Below are positions 22,375 to 33,172 of a DNA stretch of 64,000 nt, in pieces (positions within the stretch are counted from its first letter, which is position 1; every line of letters begins with the position of its first letter). A model generated the notes under the pieces. That model was given only the letters and a program-made list of their open reading frames with translations, had not been told where the DNA came from and ran no database searches. Source of the stretch: Zygnema cylindricum. Taxonomy: Eukaryota; Streptophyta; Zygnematophyceae; Zygnematales; Zygnemataceae. The position numbers and the translations under genes are program-made. The DNA is taken from NCBI GenBank assembly GCA_037447655.1, contig JBBHKE010000953.1:279001-343000 (forward strand), in the 5' to 3' direction.

Positions 22375-23137
22375 ATGTCGTCATCATCCTCTCCACTATC
22401 TAAAAGAAGAAAACTAGTGCGGAACGGGAATGACGATATGCCCTATTGGGACCGGCTTTTGGCCGCAGCTAAGGCCATGGTAGAGGCCGACTGGAGTAGA
22501 ACGGTAACGGAGGAAGGGGAAGAGGTAGAAGCTGCTGTTGGCGAGGAAGACAGAAGTGTAAGCAGTAGAGGGGAAGGATTAGAAAATCCGCAAGACCTAG
22601 AGTATAACCCACTCCGAGAGGGTGACCGCGAAGATGAAGAGGATCACGTCTCTCAGATGTAGAAGAACCAGAGCGAGAACCAACACCTCCACTAGAAGAG
22701 GAACGTGCCTCTAATCTGGAGGTGACGAGAGACCCTAACAAGGAATGTATAGCCGATGAAGAGTCTTCAGAGAGCTCTTAAAAGAAAGCGGAGGAGCAGT
22801 ATTCTACCGAGGATAACGTATTTGTCATCCGACGCCAAGAAGGGGAAAAAGAGGAAAAGAGTGAAAGGGAAGAAGAAATTCTTGACTATCTATTTCCTCT
22901 ACGCATAGATTCCCAAAACTCCGATCTCACCTCCAACTTTGCGAAACGGTTCTACTAAGACCCTACATAGTGGCCAACAAAGTGGCGTACGAGGAAACCT
23001 GGGGAACCACTCAACATTCCTCCTGGCATACCTTCCCACCCCGCGTGGAATTTTGTGCGTACAAAGGACTTGGGGAACAATCATAAGGGTTACGTCTTGC
23101 TGAACCCTCAAATCATGCCGTTGGTAAAGTTAGTCGC
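22375..23137 (+). pseudogene. chromovirus extra 3' ORF (ORF-X), N-terminal part
   Basis: Not recognised. An ATG at 22375 opens a frame starting MSSSSSPLSKRRKL (a basic, NLS-like cluster), then PYWDRLLAAAKAMVEADW and a long Glu/Asp-rich stretch, stopping at 22660. A shifted frame continues with EEPEREPTPPLEEERA, FVIRRQEGEKEEKSERE, WNFVRTKDLGNNHKGYVLL and PQIMPLVKLVA up to the copia B junction at 23137. Stops at about 22778, 22955 and 22967 interrupt it. It lies where a chromovirus normally has only its 3' LTR. Its tail resumes at 29596. Confidence 0.5.
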
Positions 23138-24185
23138 TGAGACCTCCATAAGTCCTCAAAGTGGACAGCTTCCAAGAAGCCTCTAGGATAACCCTGACCC
23201 CTTTGTGTTTCAGCAAAAATAAATACCACCTTGGCAGACAAAAACTTTGATCAACTTCACCCGTGTGAAGAGAAGACTCCCCTGAGTCGATAGCAAAAAG
23301 AATCTCTGAATTTGCTCCCCTGAGCAGTAAGTTATGGAGGGTCAAAGTTGACCTTTTGTACAAAAGCTCTCTGGGAGAGAGGGTCCTATCTTCTAATTTT
23401 TCTAAGTCTTATCTCTCTCACAGACTCTATCTACTAATGTACGGAGCCAATCAAATTTCAGTTTCGTACACAAAAGTACAGCTGCCGGTAAACTTTATGT
23501 ACGGCCATTGTACAACATGGCCTAAATGTCGACACGTGGTTTGTCCAGATTCGCTCCTTTAATCTTTGGAGATGCCGCCATCTAATGTCATTCCGCCACG
23601 TGTCATCCGATGTGGCGATGACCATAAACCGCCGAATTCTTCTTCCGCGATCTCGACGTTAATTTCGGCCGTCCGATTAAATTCACATTTAATCGTAGCC
23701 GTAATAAATACATGCGCGGTATTCGTTTCACTAAAGGAATAAATGCGCGGTATTGGTTTCGTATTCATACCGAAATCCGTACTTTTACATTTATTGGATG
23801 TATGTCTCCCGTAAACAGTTACAGTTAAATGAACTATCATACGTTTAAATGTTTAAATAAATATCAAACCCTATGATACGTAACACTACTTCTAGACTTA
23901 ACGGCTAAGGCTAACGACTACCGGTTGTCTGCCGAATGACAGGTACCAAGTTCAAACCCTGCCGCCAGCACATATATTTTAGTAAATTAAACCCCTAACT
24001 AAAATATATTTTCCCGTAAACCTCTAGATAGCCTAGGTAGCCATGGCTCTAGCTCCCTCTCCAATTTCTCAGTGACCGCGACAAGTTTGAGAGTTGGAGA
24101 GAGAAGTTAGAGGTAGACTGCCTTGGCTTCTTTCTTATTTCTTTTCAGACCTAGAAAATACTTTAAAAGACCATTAATTTCTACA
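23138..24185 (-). repeat. copia B 3' LTR (end truncated)
   Basis: Reads TGTAGAAATT... from 24185 leftwards. It stops at ...GGTCTCA, about eight bases short of the family's GAGTTTCA end. The tRNA-like stretch is on the plus strand at about 23898-23970 (AACGGCTAAGGC; AAGTTCAAACC). A polypurine tract lies at 24186-24198. Confidence 0.88.
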
Positions 24186-24198
24186 CTCCCCTTATTTT

Positions 24199-26427
24199 CT
24201 AGTTAATCTTTAATTTCAGACCACACTTTTCCCTGCAAAAATTTAGCTTAGGGGAAAGCAGAGGTTTGGCCATCATATCTGCTACCATCTCACTATCTGG
24301 TCGGTACTCTAAACTGATTATTTTGTTTTCTACTTTCTCTCTAACAAAGCTGAGTCTAATGTCCATGTGTTTAGCTCTAAAATGATGTTTAGGATTGGCA
24401 GAAATAGCGATTGCTGCTTGATTATCACAAAATATTTTCTGGACACCACTCTTAAGATGACCAAGTTCACCAGGTAAAGACTTGACCCACATCAATTCTT
24501 TTACAGCAGAGCAAGAGGCCATATACTCAGCCTCCATGGTGGACGGAGCAATAACCTTTTGCTGTTTGCTACTCCAACAGCAAGCCCCATCACCCACATA
24601 TAATACATATCCAGAAGTGCATCTCCTCATCGGAGCATCACCATAACTACCATCACTCCAAGTAGTGATGTCAGTATTCTCCCCACCCAAATGCAACCAT
24701 AGATCCCTAGTTCCTATCAAGTATCTAAGGACTCTCTTAGCTGCCTCCCAAACCCTCTTAGTGGGAGCATTTAGACTTCTACTCAGCACTCCTACAGCTG
24801 CAGCTAAATCCGGCCGGGTACGATTCATAAAATAGATTAGACTTCCCACTACTTGCCTGTAAGGAATAGTCTGCATGAACTTCTGTTCTTCAGGAGATAA
24901 TTCCTCGTCTAAGACTATGACTCCTTCTTCCTCACTCCCCTCACTTCCCTTCTTCAATTCCATTGGAGTTGTACAACTATTAGCTTTATCCATTTGAAAT
25001 TTTTCAAGCATGTTCCCTATTGCTTCTTTTTGAGTCAATCTTATAATTTTTCTTTTTCGGTCTCTCTCTACTTGAATTCCCAAAATATATTTTGCTTCCC
25101 CCATATCCTTCATTTCAAATCTCCCCTTAAGATCGGTTTTCAGTTTATTAATTTTTTCCATTGATTTACTTAAAACAAGCAAATCATCAACATAAATTGC
25201 AATAAATATAAAACCTTCCTCATCTTCGAAAACATAGATTAAGTGATCTGAGCTGATCCGCATATATCCTCGACCGGTAAGAAACTCATCAAGCTTCTTA
25301 TTCCACTGTCGAGGGGCTTGTTTCAAACCATAAAGGGATTTAATCAGCCGACATACCTTACTCTCCTCTCCTTCTTCCACAAACCCTTCGGGTTGTCGCA
25401 TGAAGATCTCCTCTTCGAATTCTCCATGCAAAAAGGCTGTCTTGATGTCCATCTGGTGCACTTCCATGTCTTCCGCTGTTGCCAAGCTGAGAAGTATGCG
25501 GACGAAGGGAAATCTGACTACTGGGGCAAAGGTTTCCTCGTAGTCAATTCCCTCTTTTTGTGTAAATCCCTTTGCCACTAATCGGGCCTTGTAGCGCTCG
25601 ATTGTGTTATCTGGGTTCAGTTTTAATTTGAAAACCCACTTACAACCGATTGGTTTTCGGTTAGGTGGACAATCCACAAGCTCCCAAGTATCGGCTGCCA
25701 TAATTGAGGCCATCTCCTCATTGATGGCTGTCTTCCACCGGTTTCTTTCAGGACAAGTCATCCCCTCTCCATAAGTTTGAGGTTCATCTTGATGAGATAG
25801 TTTAGTTAGCTTGTTATTAACCTGTTTTTCTTGCAGTCTTTTACTACTTCTCCTTCCCCCCTCAAAATCTGAGGCAGGAATAGATGGTTCTCGTGGATTC
25901 TTTCGAACAAACTCGGCTTCTCCCCTATCCCTTGATTCCGAATCAATTTCCACCACGTCTTCCGCTTCGGGTAGAGTTGTCACTGGAGTTTCCATAGCCG
26001 AGTCCTTTTCGGTCTGATTTGTATATGCAAGAATGTCATCTTTTCTAAAACCTGGATAGTAAGGGAGCTCAAAGTCATCGAAATTTTCTGACTCAAATCT
26101 GATATTTACTGACTTTGTATATTTGAAGGGATCCACAGACTTTCCTTCATCCATAACTACTAAATGCTTTACTAAGATTATATCTTCCATTTTTAGACCA
26201 TAATATTTATATCTTTTAACATCCTCATCATATCCTAATAAGTATCCCGGTTTTCCTTTAGGATCTAGCTTCCAATTAGACTGATCTGTATCTAGACTGA
26301 ATACTTGACTGCCGAAAACCTTTAAGTGAGATAAGTCTGGTTTCCGGCCTTTCCATCTCTCATAAGGTGTTTGATCTTTTATAGCTGAAGTAAGTACTCT
26401 ATTTTTGAGGTAATTAGCACAGTTCAT
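24199..26427 (-). CDS. copia B integrase C-terminus, reverse transcriptase and RNase H
   Basis: A 742-residue open frame, the longest in the window. Residues 1-60 are the integrase C-terminal region (ANYLKNRVL, PYERWKGRKPDLSHLKVF). An acidic linker follows with two runs of Ser/Arg (GGRRSSKRLQEK). RT shows GCKWVFKLKL, ETFAPVVRF, MDIKTAFLHG, LYGLKQAPRQWN and YVDDLLVLSKS. RNase H has SYGDAPMRRCTSGY, STMEAEYMASCSA, FCDNQAAIAIS and HMDIRLSFVREK. All catalytic motifs are present, so this enzyme portion looks intact; the integrase core upstream is frame-shifted from it. Confidence 0.92.
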   Translation of the reverse strand: MNCANYLKNRVLTSAIKDQTPYERWKGRKPDLSHLKVFGSQVFSLDTDQSNWKLDPKGKPGYLLGYDEDVKRYKYYGLKMEDIILVKHLVVMDEGKSVDPFKYTKSVNIRFESENFDDFELPYYPGFRKDDILAYTNQTEKDSAMETPVTTLPEAEDVVEIDSESRDRGEAEFVRKNPREPSIPASDFEGGRRSSKRLQEKQVNNKLTKLSHQDEPQTYGEGMTCPERNRWKTAINEEMASIMAADTWELVDCPPNRKPIGCKWVFKLKLNPDNTIERYKARLVAKGFTQKEGIDYEETFAPVVRFPFVRILLSLATAEDMEVHQMDIKTAFLHGEFEEEIFMRQPEGFVEEGEESKVCRLIKSLYGLKQAPRQWNKKLDEFLTGRGYMRISSDHLIYVFEDEEGFIFIAIYVDDLLVLSKSMEKINKLKTDLKGRFEMKDMGEAKYILGIQVERDRKRKIIRLTQKEAIGNMLEKFQMDKANSCTTPMELKKGSEGSEEEGVIVLDEELSPEEQKFMQTIPYRQVVGSLIYFMNRTRPDLAAAVGVLSRSLNAPTKRVWEAAKRVLRYLIGTRDLWLHLGGENTDITTWSDGSYGDAPMRRCTSGYVLYVGDGACCWSSKQQKVIAPSTMEAEYMASCSAVKELMWVKSLPGELGHLKSGVQKIFCDNQAAIAISANPKHHFRAKHMDIRLSFVREKVENKIISLEYRPDSEMVADMMAKPLLSPKLNFCREKCGLKLKIN

Positions 26428-26464
26428 TGCTTCTGCCCAAAACTTTTTTCCTATCTTCTTATCT

Positions 26465-27077
26465 CACAACATACTTCTAGTACTATCACTTAGTGTTCAA
26501 TTTAACCTTTCAGCTACCCCATTCTGTTTCGGGTTTTTTCTGGAACTGTCTTTTGGTGTTGGACTCTATCTTCCCTCAGAAAATCCTCAAATTGGTTAGA
26601 AGTATACTCTCCACCATTGTCACTCCTTATTCTCTTGATTGGAGTTTCATGAAGTTTTTCGCTCCATGCTTTATATTGTCTAAAACAATCCTGAGTTTCG
26701 GACTTGTTTTTCAAAAAATACACTCGGGAATACCGAGACCAATCATCAGTGATAGTCATCATAAATCTCTTTCCCCCCGGTGAGGGCACTTTAGCCGGTC
26801 CCCAAATATCTGTGTGTACTAGATCTAGAATTTTTTCTCCGTTATAGGTGGCTGTTTTAGGAAAGGTTAATCTGTGTGCTTTACCTTGAGCACACCCACT
26901 ACAATCACTTATATTATCATTCTCACTAAACTTAATCCCTTCCACCACTCCCATCTTTTTCATCTCTCTTAACTTGTCTAGATTCACATGCCCAAGCCTC
27001 TTATGCCACATCATAATATCATGGACACTAGCATAATAAAGTTTCTTTTTTTCATTACTTAAAACCAGCCTAAACAT
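26465..27077 (-). pseudogene. copia B integrase core
   Basis: Zinc domain WHKRLGHVNLDKL … CSGCAQGK, core LVHTDIWGPAKVPS and SDNGGEYTS. The frame shifts at the last catalytic segment: it reads PEKTRNRMG and then a stop instead of PEQNGVAE. So integrase is split from the following RT ORF by a small indel near 26535. Confidence 0.88.
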
Positions 27078-27206
27078 CCCATGGCAACATTTCTCAGCAA
27101 TGAAATAGACATCCTCCTCAAAACTAGCAGTAAAGACTCATTCCCTAATGCTAAAAAAAAAACCCTTATCATCTAATACGGATATAGAGATGAGGTTTTT
27201 GTTTAG

Positions 27207-28559
27207 CTACGGAATAAACAATACATCGGAGAATGTTACTATGGATGTCTTTCCTTCTACTAACACTTTCAAATCTACCGATCCTACAAGAGTAGTGGTG
27301 ACTATCCTCCCATCCTCGTACTCTATCTCTACAGTGGGAATATTTCTTATCTTAGTGAACTGGTGCCTATCCTTACACATGTGCATTGAGGCACCTGAAT
27401 CTACAATCCAGTCTGCTTCACCTTTCAATCCACCGTTAGCACATTTCTGCCTTCGTGGTATTTGGACCTCGTTTTTCGCCTCCAACTCCTCATCTAAAAG
27501 GAGCTCATCGTCCTCGTCCTCGGATTCTGCCTCATGTACCTGTGTGACAAGGGCCTTTTTCTTTCCTCTCGGGGTACCACCGGTCTGCCCCTCCTTTAAC
27601 CAAAGCTCGGTTAGTTTAGTGCACTCTGCCATATAGTGCCCAGGTTTCTTACAAAAATGACATAAACCTTTGGGAGCCCTTTGTCCAAACTCGTCGGTCT
27701 GATTTTTCTGCTCCCTCCCCCCATAGCTTCCGAATGGTTTCCGGGAATCTTTGTTCCTCCAATCCGTCGCAGTTGCCAAGGCTTGGCCACTCTTTCCTCC
27801 CCTTCGGATCTCAATCGTATTCTCCCGAACGAGAATCATCCCTACCACTGAGTTCCATATCCGCCTTGAGTCCGGCAAGTCCTGCACACGGTTGACTATG
27901 TTCTCGAACTCATCGGGTAACTTCATCAGTAAACAGTTAACCTTTTCTTTTTCACTAAAGTCTTTTTCCGCACTCTTTAGCTCCATGAAGAGTGTAGCAA
28001 GCTCATTGCAAAAATCCAACATCTTCCCCCCTTTGTAAACATACTCCTTAACTTTCTGATCAGCCAACTGTTGTTGCTGAATCGTACCACTTCGGTACAT
28101 CTCTATGAGAGCCATCCAAAGACCGGATGCCCTTTCTACCTACTAATGAGGACATGCAAGTCCTTGAGTGAGATGGCCTAGGATGAAGTGCTTTGCCGCC
28201 ATATTGTTGAAGTCCCAGGTTTCAGTATCATTCTCCTCGTTCCTCGGAATAGGTGACATGAATGTCGAACCAGTTGTTATTGGTGTGGTCGCCTCCTTCT
28301 CCTTTCCTTTGTCCACCACCTCTCCTTCTTTTGTTTCCTCCGTTGAAGGTGGATCTTCTTTTCTGGTGAATCTGCTTCCTCCAAACCCTGGAGGAATTCT
28401 AAGACTTGATGGACGCCCAAACCGTCCACTCACTATCCCCCAAAACCTTTTTTCGCATAGAGCTCCTTTCATCATACTTTCCCAGAATATGAAGCCTGTT
28501 CCATTAAAGATTGGTACCCTAGAGGGTGGGCCCATAACCTGAAACTGTGAGACCTCCAT
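27207..28559 (-). pseudogene. copia B Gag-protease
   Basis: The ATG at 28559 lies inside the 5' LTR and starts MEVSQFQVMGPPSRVPIF. The first frame runs to 28143, where a stop separates it from 28115-27207 (IEMYRSGTIQQQQLADQK, knuckle CHFCKKPGHYMAEC, protease IVDSGASMHMCKD). After about 27207 the frame breaks before integrase. Apart from these breaks it is the best copy of Gag in the family here. Confidence 0.88.
28525..28539 (-). other. copia B primer binding site, internal initiator-Met tRNA type
   Basis: On the minus strand GGTTATGGGCCCACC follows the LTR end TTTCA without a gap, identical to copia A and C. It matches the anticodon arm of initiator-Met tRNA over 15 bases and is part of the gag frame. 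Confidence 0.8.
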
Positions 28560-29595
28560 AAGTCCTCAAAGTGGACAGCTTCCAAGAAGCCTCTAGGATA
28601 ACCCTGAACCCTTTGTGTTTCAGCAAAAATAAATGCCACCCTGGCAGAAAAAAACTCTCACAAACTTCACCTCTGTGAAGACAAGACTTCCCTGAGTGGA
28701 TAGCAAAAAGAATCTCTGAATTTGCTCCCATGAGAAGTAAGTTATGGAGGGTCAAAGTTGACCTTTTGTACAAAAGCTCTCTGGGAGAGAGGGTCCTTTC
28801 TTCTAATTTTTTTTAAGTCCTATCTCTCTCACAGACTCTATCTATTGATGTACGGAGCCAATCAGATTTAAGTTTCGTACACAAAAGTATAGTTGCCGGT
28901 GTACTTTTTATACGACCATTGTACGACATGGCCTAAATGTCGACACGTGGTATGTCCGGATTCGCTCCTTTAATCTTCGGAGATGCCGCGATCCAATGTC
29001 ATTCCGCCACGTGTCATCTGATGTGGCGACGACCACAAACCGCCAAAATCCTCTTCCGCGATCTGGCGTTAATTTCGGCCGTCCGATTAAATTCACATTT
29101 AATCGTAGCCGTAATAAATACATGCGCGGTATTCGTTTCACTAAAGGAATAAATGCGCGGTATTGGTTTCGTATTCGTACCGAAATCTGTACTTTCACAT
29201 TTATTGGATGTATGTCTCCCGTAAACTGTTACAGTTAAATGAACTATTCTATGTTTAAATGTTTAAATAAATATCAAACCTTATGATACGTAACACTACT
29301 TCTAGACTTAACGGCTAAGGCCAACGGCTACTGGTTGTCTGCCTGCCGGTAGGTACCAGGATCAAATCCTGCCGCCAGCACATATATTTTAGTAAATTAA
29401 ACCCCTAACTAAAATATATTTTCCCGTAAACCTCTAAATAGCCTAGGTAGCCATGGCTCTAGCTCCCTCTCCAATTTCTCAGTGACTGCGACAAGTTTGA
29501 GAGTTGGAGAGAGAAGTTAGAGGTAGATTGCCTCGGCTTCTTTCTTATTTCTATTCAGACCTAGAAAATACTTTAAAAGACCATTAATTTCTACA
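28540..29595 (-). repeat. copia B 5' LTR
   Basis: 1056 bp on the minus strand, TGTAGAAATT...GTTTCA. It carries CACGTG cores in U3 and a plus-strand tRNA-like stretch at about 29311-29380 (AACGGCTAAGGC; CAGGATCAAATCCTG). Confidence 0.9.
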
Positions 29596-30151
29596 AGAAC
29601 CACTACCGATACAAGGTGGACATTCCCGGGTTGCTTCTAAAATATCACCCATTGGATGTTCGCCTCCCTGATTTCATCTCACCGGCTGAAGTCACGCCCG
29701 AGGTGCGAGCACTTAAATTGGCCCAGAAAAACGTGTTGCAGGGGGCCTGAGCTGCCAGGAAGCACGTTTCCTTCAAATTGAGGAGCATAGCGCGGTGTGA
29801 AGCTGAAGCGGAGGAGGAAGAGGAGGAACTTGCGGAAGCTACTCCGACTTCCCCGAGTGGAATATCGGTCGAAGCTGTATGCAACTGCCCTGGCCAGAAC
29901 TAGTAGCGCCAAAGATCGCTCTCGAGGAAGGAGACGAACAACTGAGGTGGCGAAACACTCAACGGCGGTTGGCAGTAGTCGGTCATCGCACTAGCCTCCC
30001 AAAAAAGAGATATGAAGACCTAGAAAGCTATATCGATGACCTGCAGGATAACCACCAACAACTCCTTCGTAGGTTTAATGCGCTCCATCAAGAGTTCCAG
30101 GATTTTCGCAGCGAGATGGACGAAATACTTTTACGAATGCAGTTTCCCTAA
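29596..30151 (+). pseudogene. chromovirus extra ORF (ORF-X), C-terminal part
   Basis: Continues ORF-X after copia B. The first frame reads YRYKVDIPGLLLKYHPLDV, FISPAEVTPEVRALKLAQK and a Glu-rich stretch. It has a TGA near 29748 and ends at 29904. An overlapping frame, 29879-30151, encodes a polar helix (RYEDLESYIDDLQDNHQQLL, FRSEMDEILLRMQFP) with heptad-like spacing, probably a coiled coil, and ends 22 bp before the 3' LTR. Function unknown. Confidence 0.45.
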
Positions 30152-30173
30152 TGAGCAACATTAAGCAGGACGT

Positions 30174-30620
30174 TGTAACATGGTTACAAAATGGAAGCAC
30201 AGTTGAGAAGTTGTTGTAGTTGCGATGTCAAAGAAGCTCAGCTGCGATGTCAGAGCAGCGCAGCTGGGATGTTAGACTAGCGCAGCATAGCAGCATAACA
30301 ACGCAGTATAGCAGCAAAGCAATATAACTTAGCAGCATAGCAATGTATCAAAATGTAGATTGAACAGTATAGTTCTAGAACCTAGCGTGGAAAGGGTGTA
30401 GAGTGTCCACGTGTACATAGTTGACCTGTGATGTCAGTGAAGAGACGCTCTTTTGCAAGTAGACTTCTGACAGCGAGCATCCAATCTTGTAATCTCTTCT
30501 TGATTTAGAAAGCTCCAGCTTTCCCTTGTGTACACTGTGTGACCTCCTTTTCCTACTAGCGAATCTCTGGGAATATTCCGTTGTGCATCGTGGACGTGGT
30601 GTTCCGGTAACTCTTTTACA
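30174..30620 (+). repeat. chromovirus 3' LTR
   Basis: 447 bp, TGTAAC...TTTACA, clearly homologous to 9970-10440 but with many substitutions and a roughly 40-bp gap. The 5' and 3' copies are more diverged than the copia A pair, agreeing with the nesting order. Confidence 0.88.
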
Positions 30621-30625
30621 CCTGC

Positions 30626-31059
30626 AAAAAAAGAATCTGTACTGGACGAAAACGGACAAAACGAAACAAATTGTGTACTTTTATTTGTTTTATTGAACCC
30701 TAACAGACAAAATATAGCGAGTTCTGTACTTTTCTTTGTCCTTAGAAATCGTATGATTTTTTTGAAAATTAGGGCATGTGCGAATATATGTTCATATTTG
30801 TTTATCGAAAATACCTAATTTTAAAATACATCACGCATGTGTTTTAAACGTAAGGTTGAAGATGATGTTTTTTGTCGTGGAAGTGGGTTGAAAAACACAA
30901 GAGGACAAATTTTCGTAAATTCTAAGTTCAAGGATGACGGAAATTGTACTCTACCAATTTGCGATTCCTTCGTACGGTTGCAACTTAGGCAGTACGGCGC
31001 TAAGTTTTACAAAAAAACGACAGAAAAAACCCTTAGTTATGCACATGGGGACATACTCT
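30626..31059. mobile_element. TIR element T1, right part
   Basis: Sequence from the chromovirus target duplication to the inverted terminus CATGGGGACATACTCT. No coding signal; a 74-codon frame here has no recognisable content. Confidence 0.6.
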
Positions 31060-31062
31060 AAT

Positions 31063-31393
31063 CGTTACATTGAACTTAAACGCAAAGTGAAATGAAACCT
31101 CTTTAAACTAAAGTACTATAAATCTCGTACGAAAATATTAAAACACACGAAACGAAATAAACTTTGTACACTATAGTAAAACGAACGGGCGTTAAAATAT
31201 CAATTGAAATTAAATGAAAAAAATGCGCGTCATTACTCTCGACGAAATCGAGCCACACTATCTACGAATCAACATTCTTACATTGACAGTAAAATTTCGT
31301 TTCGTGCTTTTTAATATTTCTGTACAAAACTTATGGTAGTTCAGTTTAGTTTAAAAAGGTCTCGTTCAATTTGCGTCTAAGTTCAATGTAACG
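31063..31393. mobile_element. fold-back element with about 105-bp inverted arms
   Basis: 31063-31165 (CGTTACATTGAACTTAAACG...) is the inverted repeat of 31298-31393 (...AAGTTCAATGTAACG), with small differences and a loop of roughly 130 bp. It encodes nothing. It lies between T1 and the right long-repeat arm. Confidence 0.75.
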
Positions 31394-31808
31394 CTTAGAC
31401 GATTAAATTACAATTTTGCGGCTAAATGCTCTCACCGTGGAGCTCACGTAAAGACAAAAAGTGACTGTCTGCAACAATTTTATTTAGATGATGTTGCCGC
31501 AGTTTTGTTACCGTAAACGTTCGTCGGCCGTGTGAATTGCTAATTTTGTTATGATGGTCGACGTTTGCAAGCGCGGCAAAATACTAAGCGGTTGAAACAA
31601 TATTTTGAAAGTCAGAGTTGTCTAACCGATTGACCGTCAAATTTGTACTCAACGGTACTTTATTTGTACCAATATGTACTTCAAATGTACAATTTTTGAC
31701 AAAATGACGTAAGTGACTGTGTGCAACCAAACAATCATTGTCATGATCAATTCACTTATTATATTTTTTCCTTTACGCCATTTAGGGTTTTTTTATCTAA
31801 TTAGCGTA
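31394..31808 (-). repeat. right arm of the long inverted repeat
   Basis: Inverted, diverged copy of 8633-9053, ending in AATTAGCGT (31799-31807). The arms now enclose MITE copy 2, T1, the chromovirus and the fold-back element. Confidence 0.75.
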
Positions 31809-33172
31809 AAAATGAAAGTACGTTGTCATTAAAATAGCGTTAGTATGGTAAGTGTCAAATCGTACAAAATTGTACCTTTTAAGTGAAAAAAATATAATCA
31901 ATGATTTTTAGTTACCGCGGACCCATGAGATAATGCGCTTTAAAAAGGCGATGAAATTAGGTTGTCAAATATCACGTTCGCACAAATTTGTCCAACAACC
32001 ACGTTTCGACTGTGTGAGCGTACGATTTGTGTATAATTTATCAGATTTTGTACAAGTACCTATATTAGCGTAAGCATGTTTGCGCGAGACGTATATTTTT
32101 TTCAAAGACCCAAATTAGCATTAGGGTGGCATTCTATCAAGAGATTATGTAACCCTAGAAACAACATTACAGAATGCTACACTTTGAACGATATTCTCTC
32201 GCGCAGTCTTTAATCCACGTGCTCATAAATGAGTGGTACCACGTAAGATAAGATCTTATGTTGAAAATTGTCAAATATTTTTTACACGAACCGCCTTCAA
32301 CTCGAAATCGTCATTTGCATACCACGTAAGTGAGGAACTAAGGCATCGTACCACACAAATTTTGTACTCTTTGCAAACGCTTGTCAGATGCCAGCTCATT
32401 TTTTTAAGGTTTAAGCTTTTTCACGTGACGAATGAGCGCTTACACAAATAGTGTGACGAATGGCCGGTAACAAAAATACCGTGACGAAAGCTCGTTACGA
32501 GATTACTTTCGTGATTTTCGTTGAATTTTTAATGCATATATATGTGCAAATTTTTCAATTTCCGTTGGTTGCCGTCCTGACACGTACATTCATTATCCAA
32601 CGTGTCGCGGCTTATTTTTTTTTGTAAATGGCGATGTATCTCCTCGAGGTACATCACCATTTACAAAGCTTTTCGAAGCAAATGCTTCGCGAAAAAACAT
32701 CCAGCTGTCATTGTTACCTCCTAAACATTTGGAGAATATTGGCAAGATTCTTTGTAATGTTGTTCGCGTATAAAAACAAAATAAGAGGTACGGCGTAGTA
32801 TCGATAGGTCAAGATTTCTGTAAACAACCCCACTTTTCGTCTGATGGAACGCCACCCTTAGTAAACAATTAAAATGTATGTTTTTTTTGAAAATTTTCAA
32901 ATTCCTAATTAGCGTAAATCATAGTAATTATTCCTATACGCTAAAGAAACCTGTATGCTATTAGGGATTAGTGGTGTACCGGAGCGTGTCTAGCCGTCTA
33001 TTTAGTTAAAGACAACAAGCGAGTTTGACTGGCATATAAAGTTGAAAAAGTTTCCTTGCCGCTTTTCGCGCAACTCCGCTCTTGGCCCCGCTCTTGGCGC
33101 AACTTTTTTGTTCCCACTGTTCCAAATGTAAATTATGATTAACTTGTGATCCACTTGTGATCTATATTGTCA
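31809..33172. other. AT-rich non-coding region
   Basis: No supported gene. It has scattered TTAGCGT/ACGCTAA motifs that also occur around the long inverted repeat and in the 55-62 kb region, and one strong hairpin (32621-32667). Confidence 0.5.
32621..32667. repeat. 47-bp hairpin with adjacent second hairpin
   Basis: Arms TTTGTAAATGGCGATGTA and TACATCACCATTTACAAA pair at 17 of 18 positions around a CTCGAG centre. Next to it CGAAGCA-AA-TGCTTCG forms a second short hairpin near 32675-32692. No ORF or terminator context. Confidence 0.6.

Larger units (their letters stand above)
23138..29595 (-). mobile_element. Ty1/copia element B, nested in chromovirus ORF-X
   Basis: A 6458-bp copia in antisense orientation to its host, same family as A. 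The 5' LTR is 28540-29595 and the 3' LTR is 23138-24185. It has the best preserved RT-RNase H ORF of the window. No target duplication is visible: the right flank is AGAAC, the left flank GTCGC, and the last eight or so bases of the 3' LTR (GAGTTTCA) are absent. Confidence 0.9.
9970..30620 (+). mobile_element. Ty3/gypsy chromovirus with three nested insertions
   Basis: The element runs from a TGTAAC..TTTACA LTR at 9970-10440 to a matching LTR at 30174-30620. A likely 5-bp target duplication is CCTGT at 9965-9969 and CCTGC at 30621-30625 (one mismatch). Internal order is gag, protease, reverse transcriptase, RNase H, integrase, chromodomain and an extra ORF. Copia A, a TRIM and copia B lie inside it; without them it would be about 7.3 kb. 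Several stops, frameshifts and lost catalytic residues show it is dead. Confidence 0.9.

Noticed and set aside
30837-31061. 74-codon ORF
   Set aside because: Short, no domain, inside the T1 transposon remnant.
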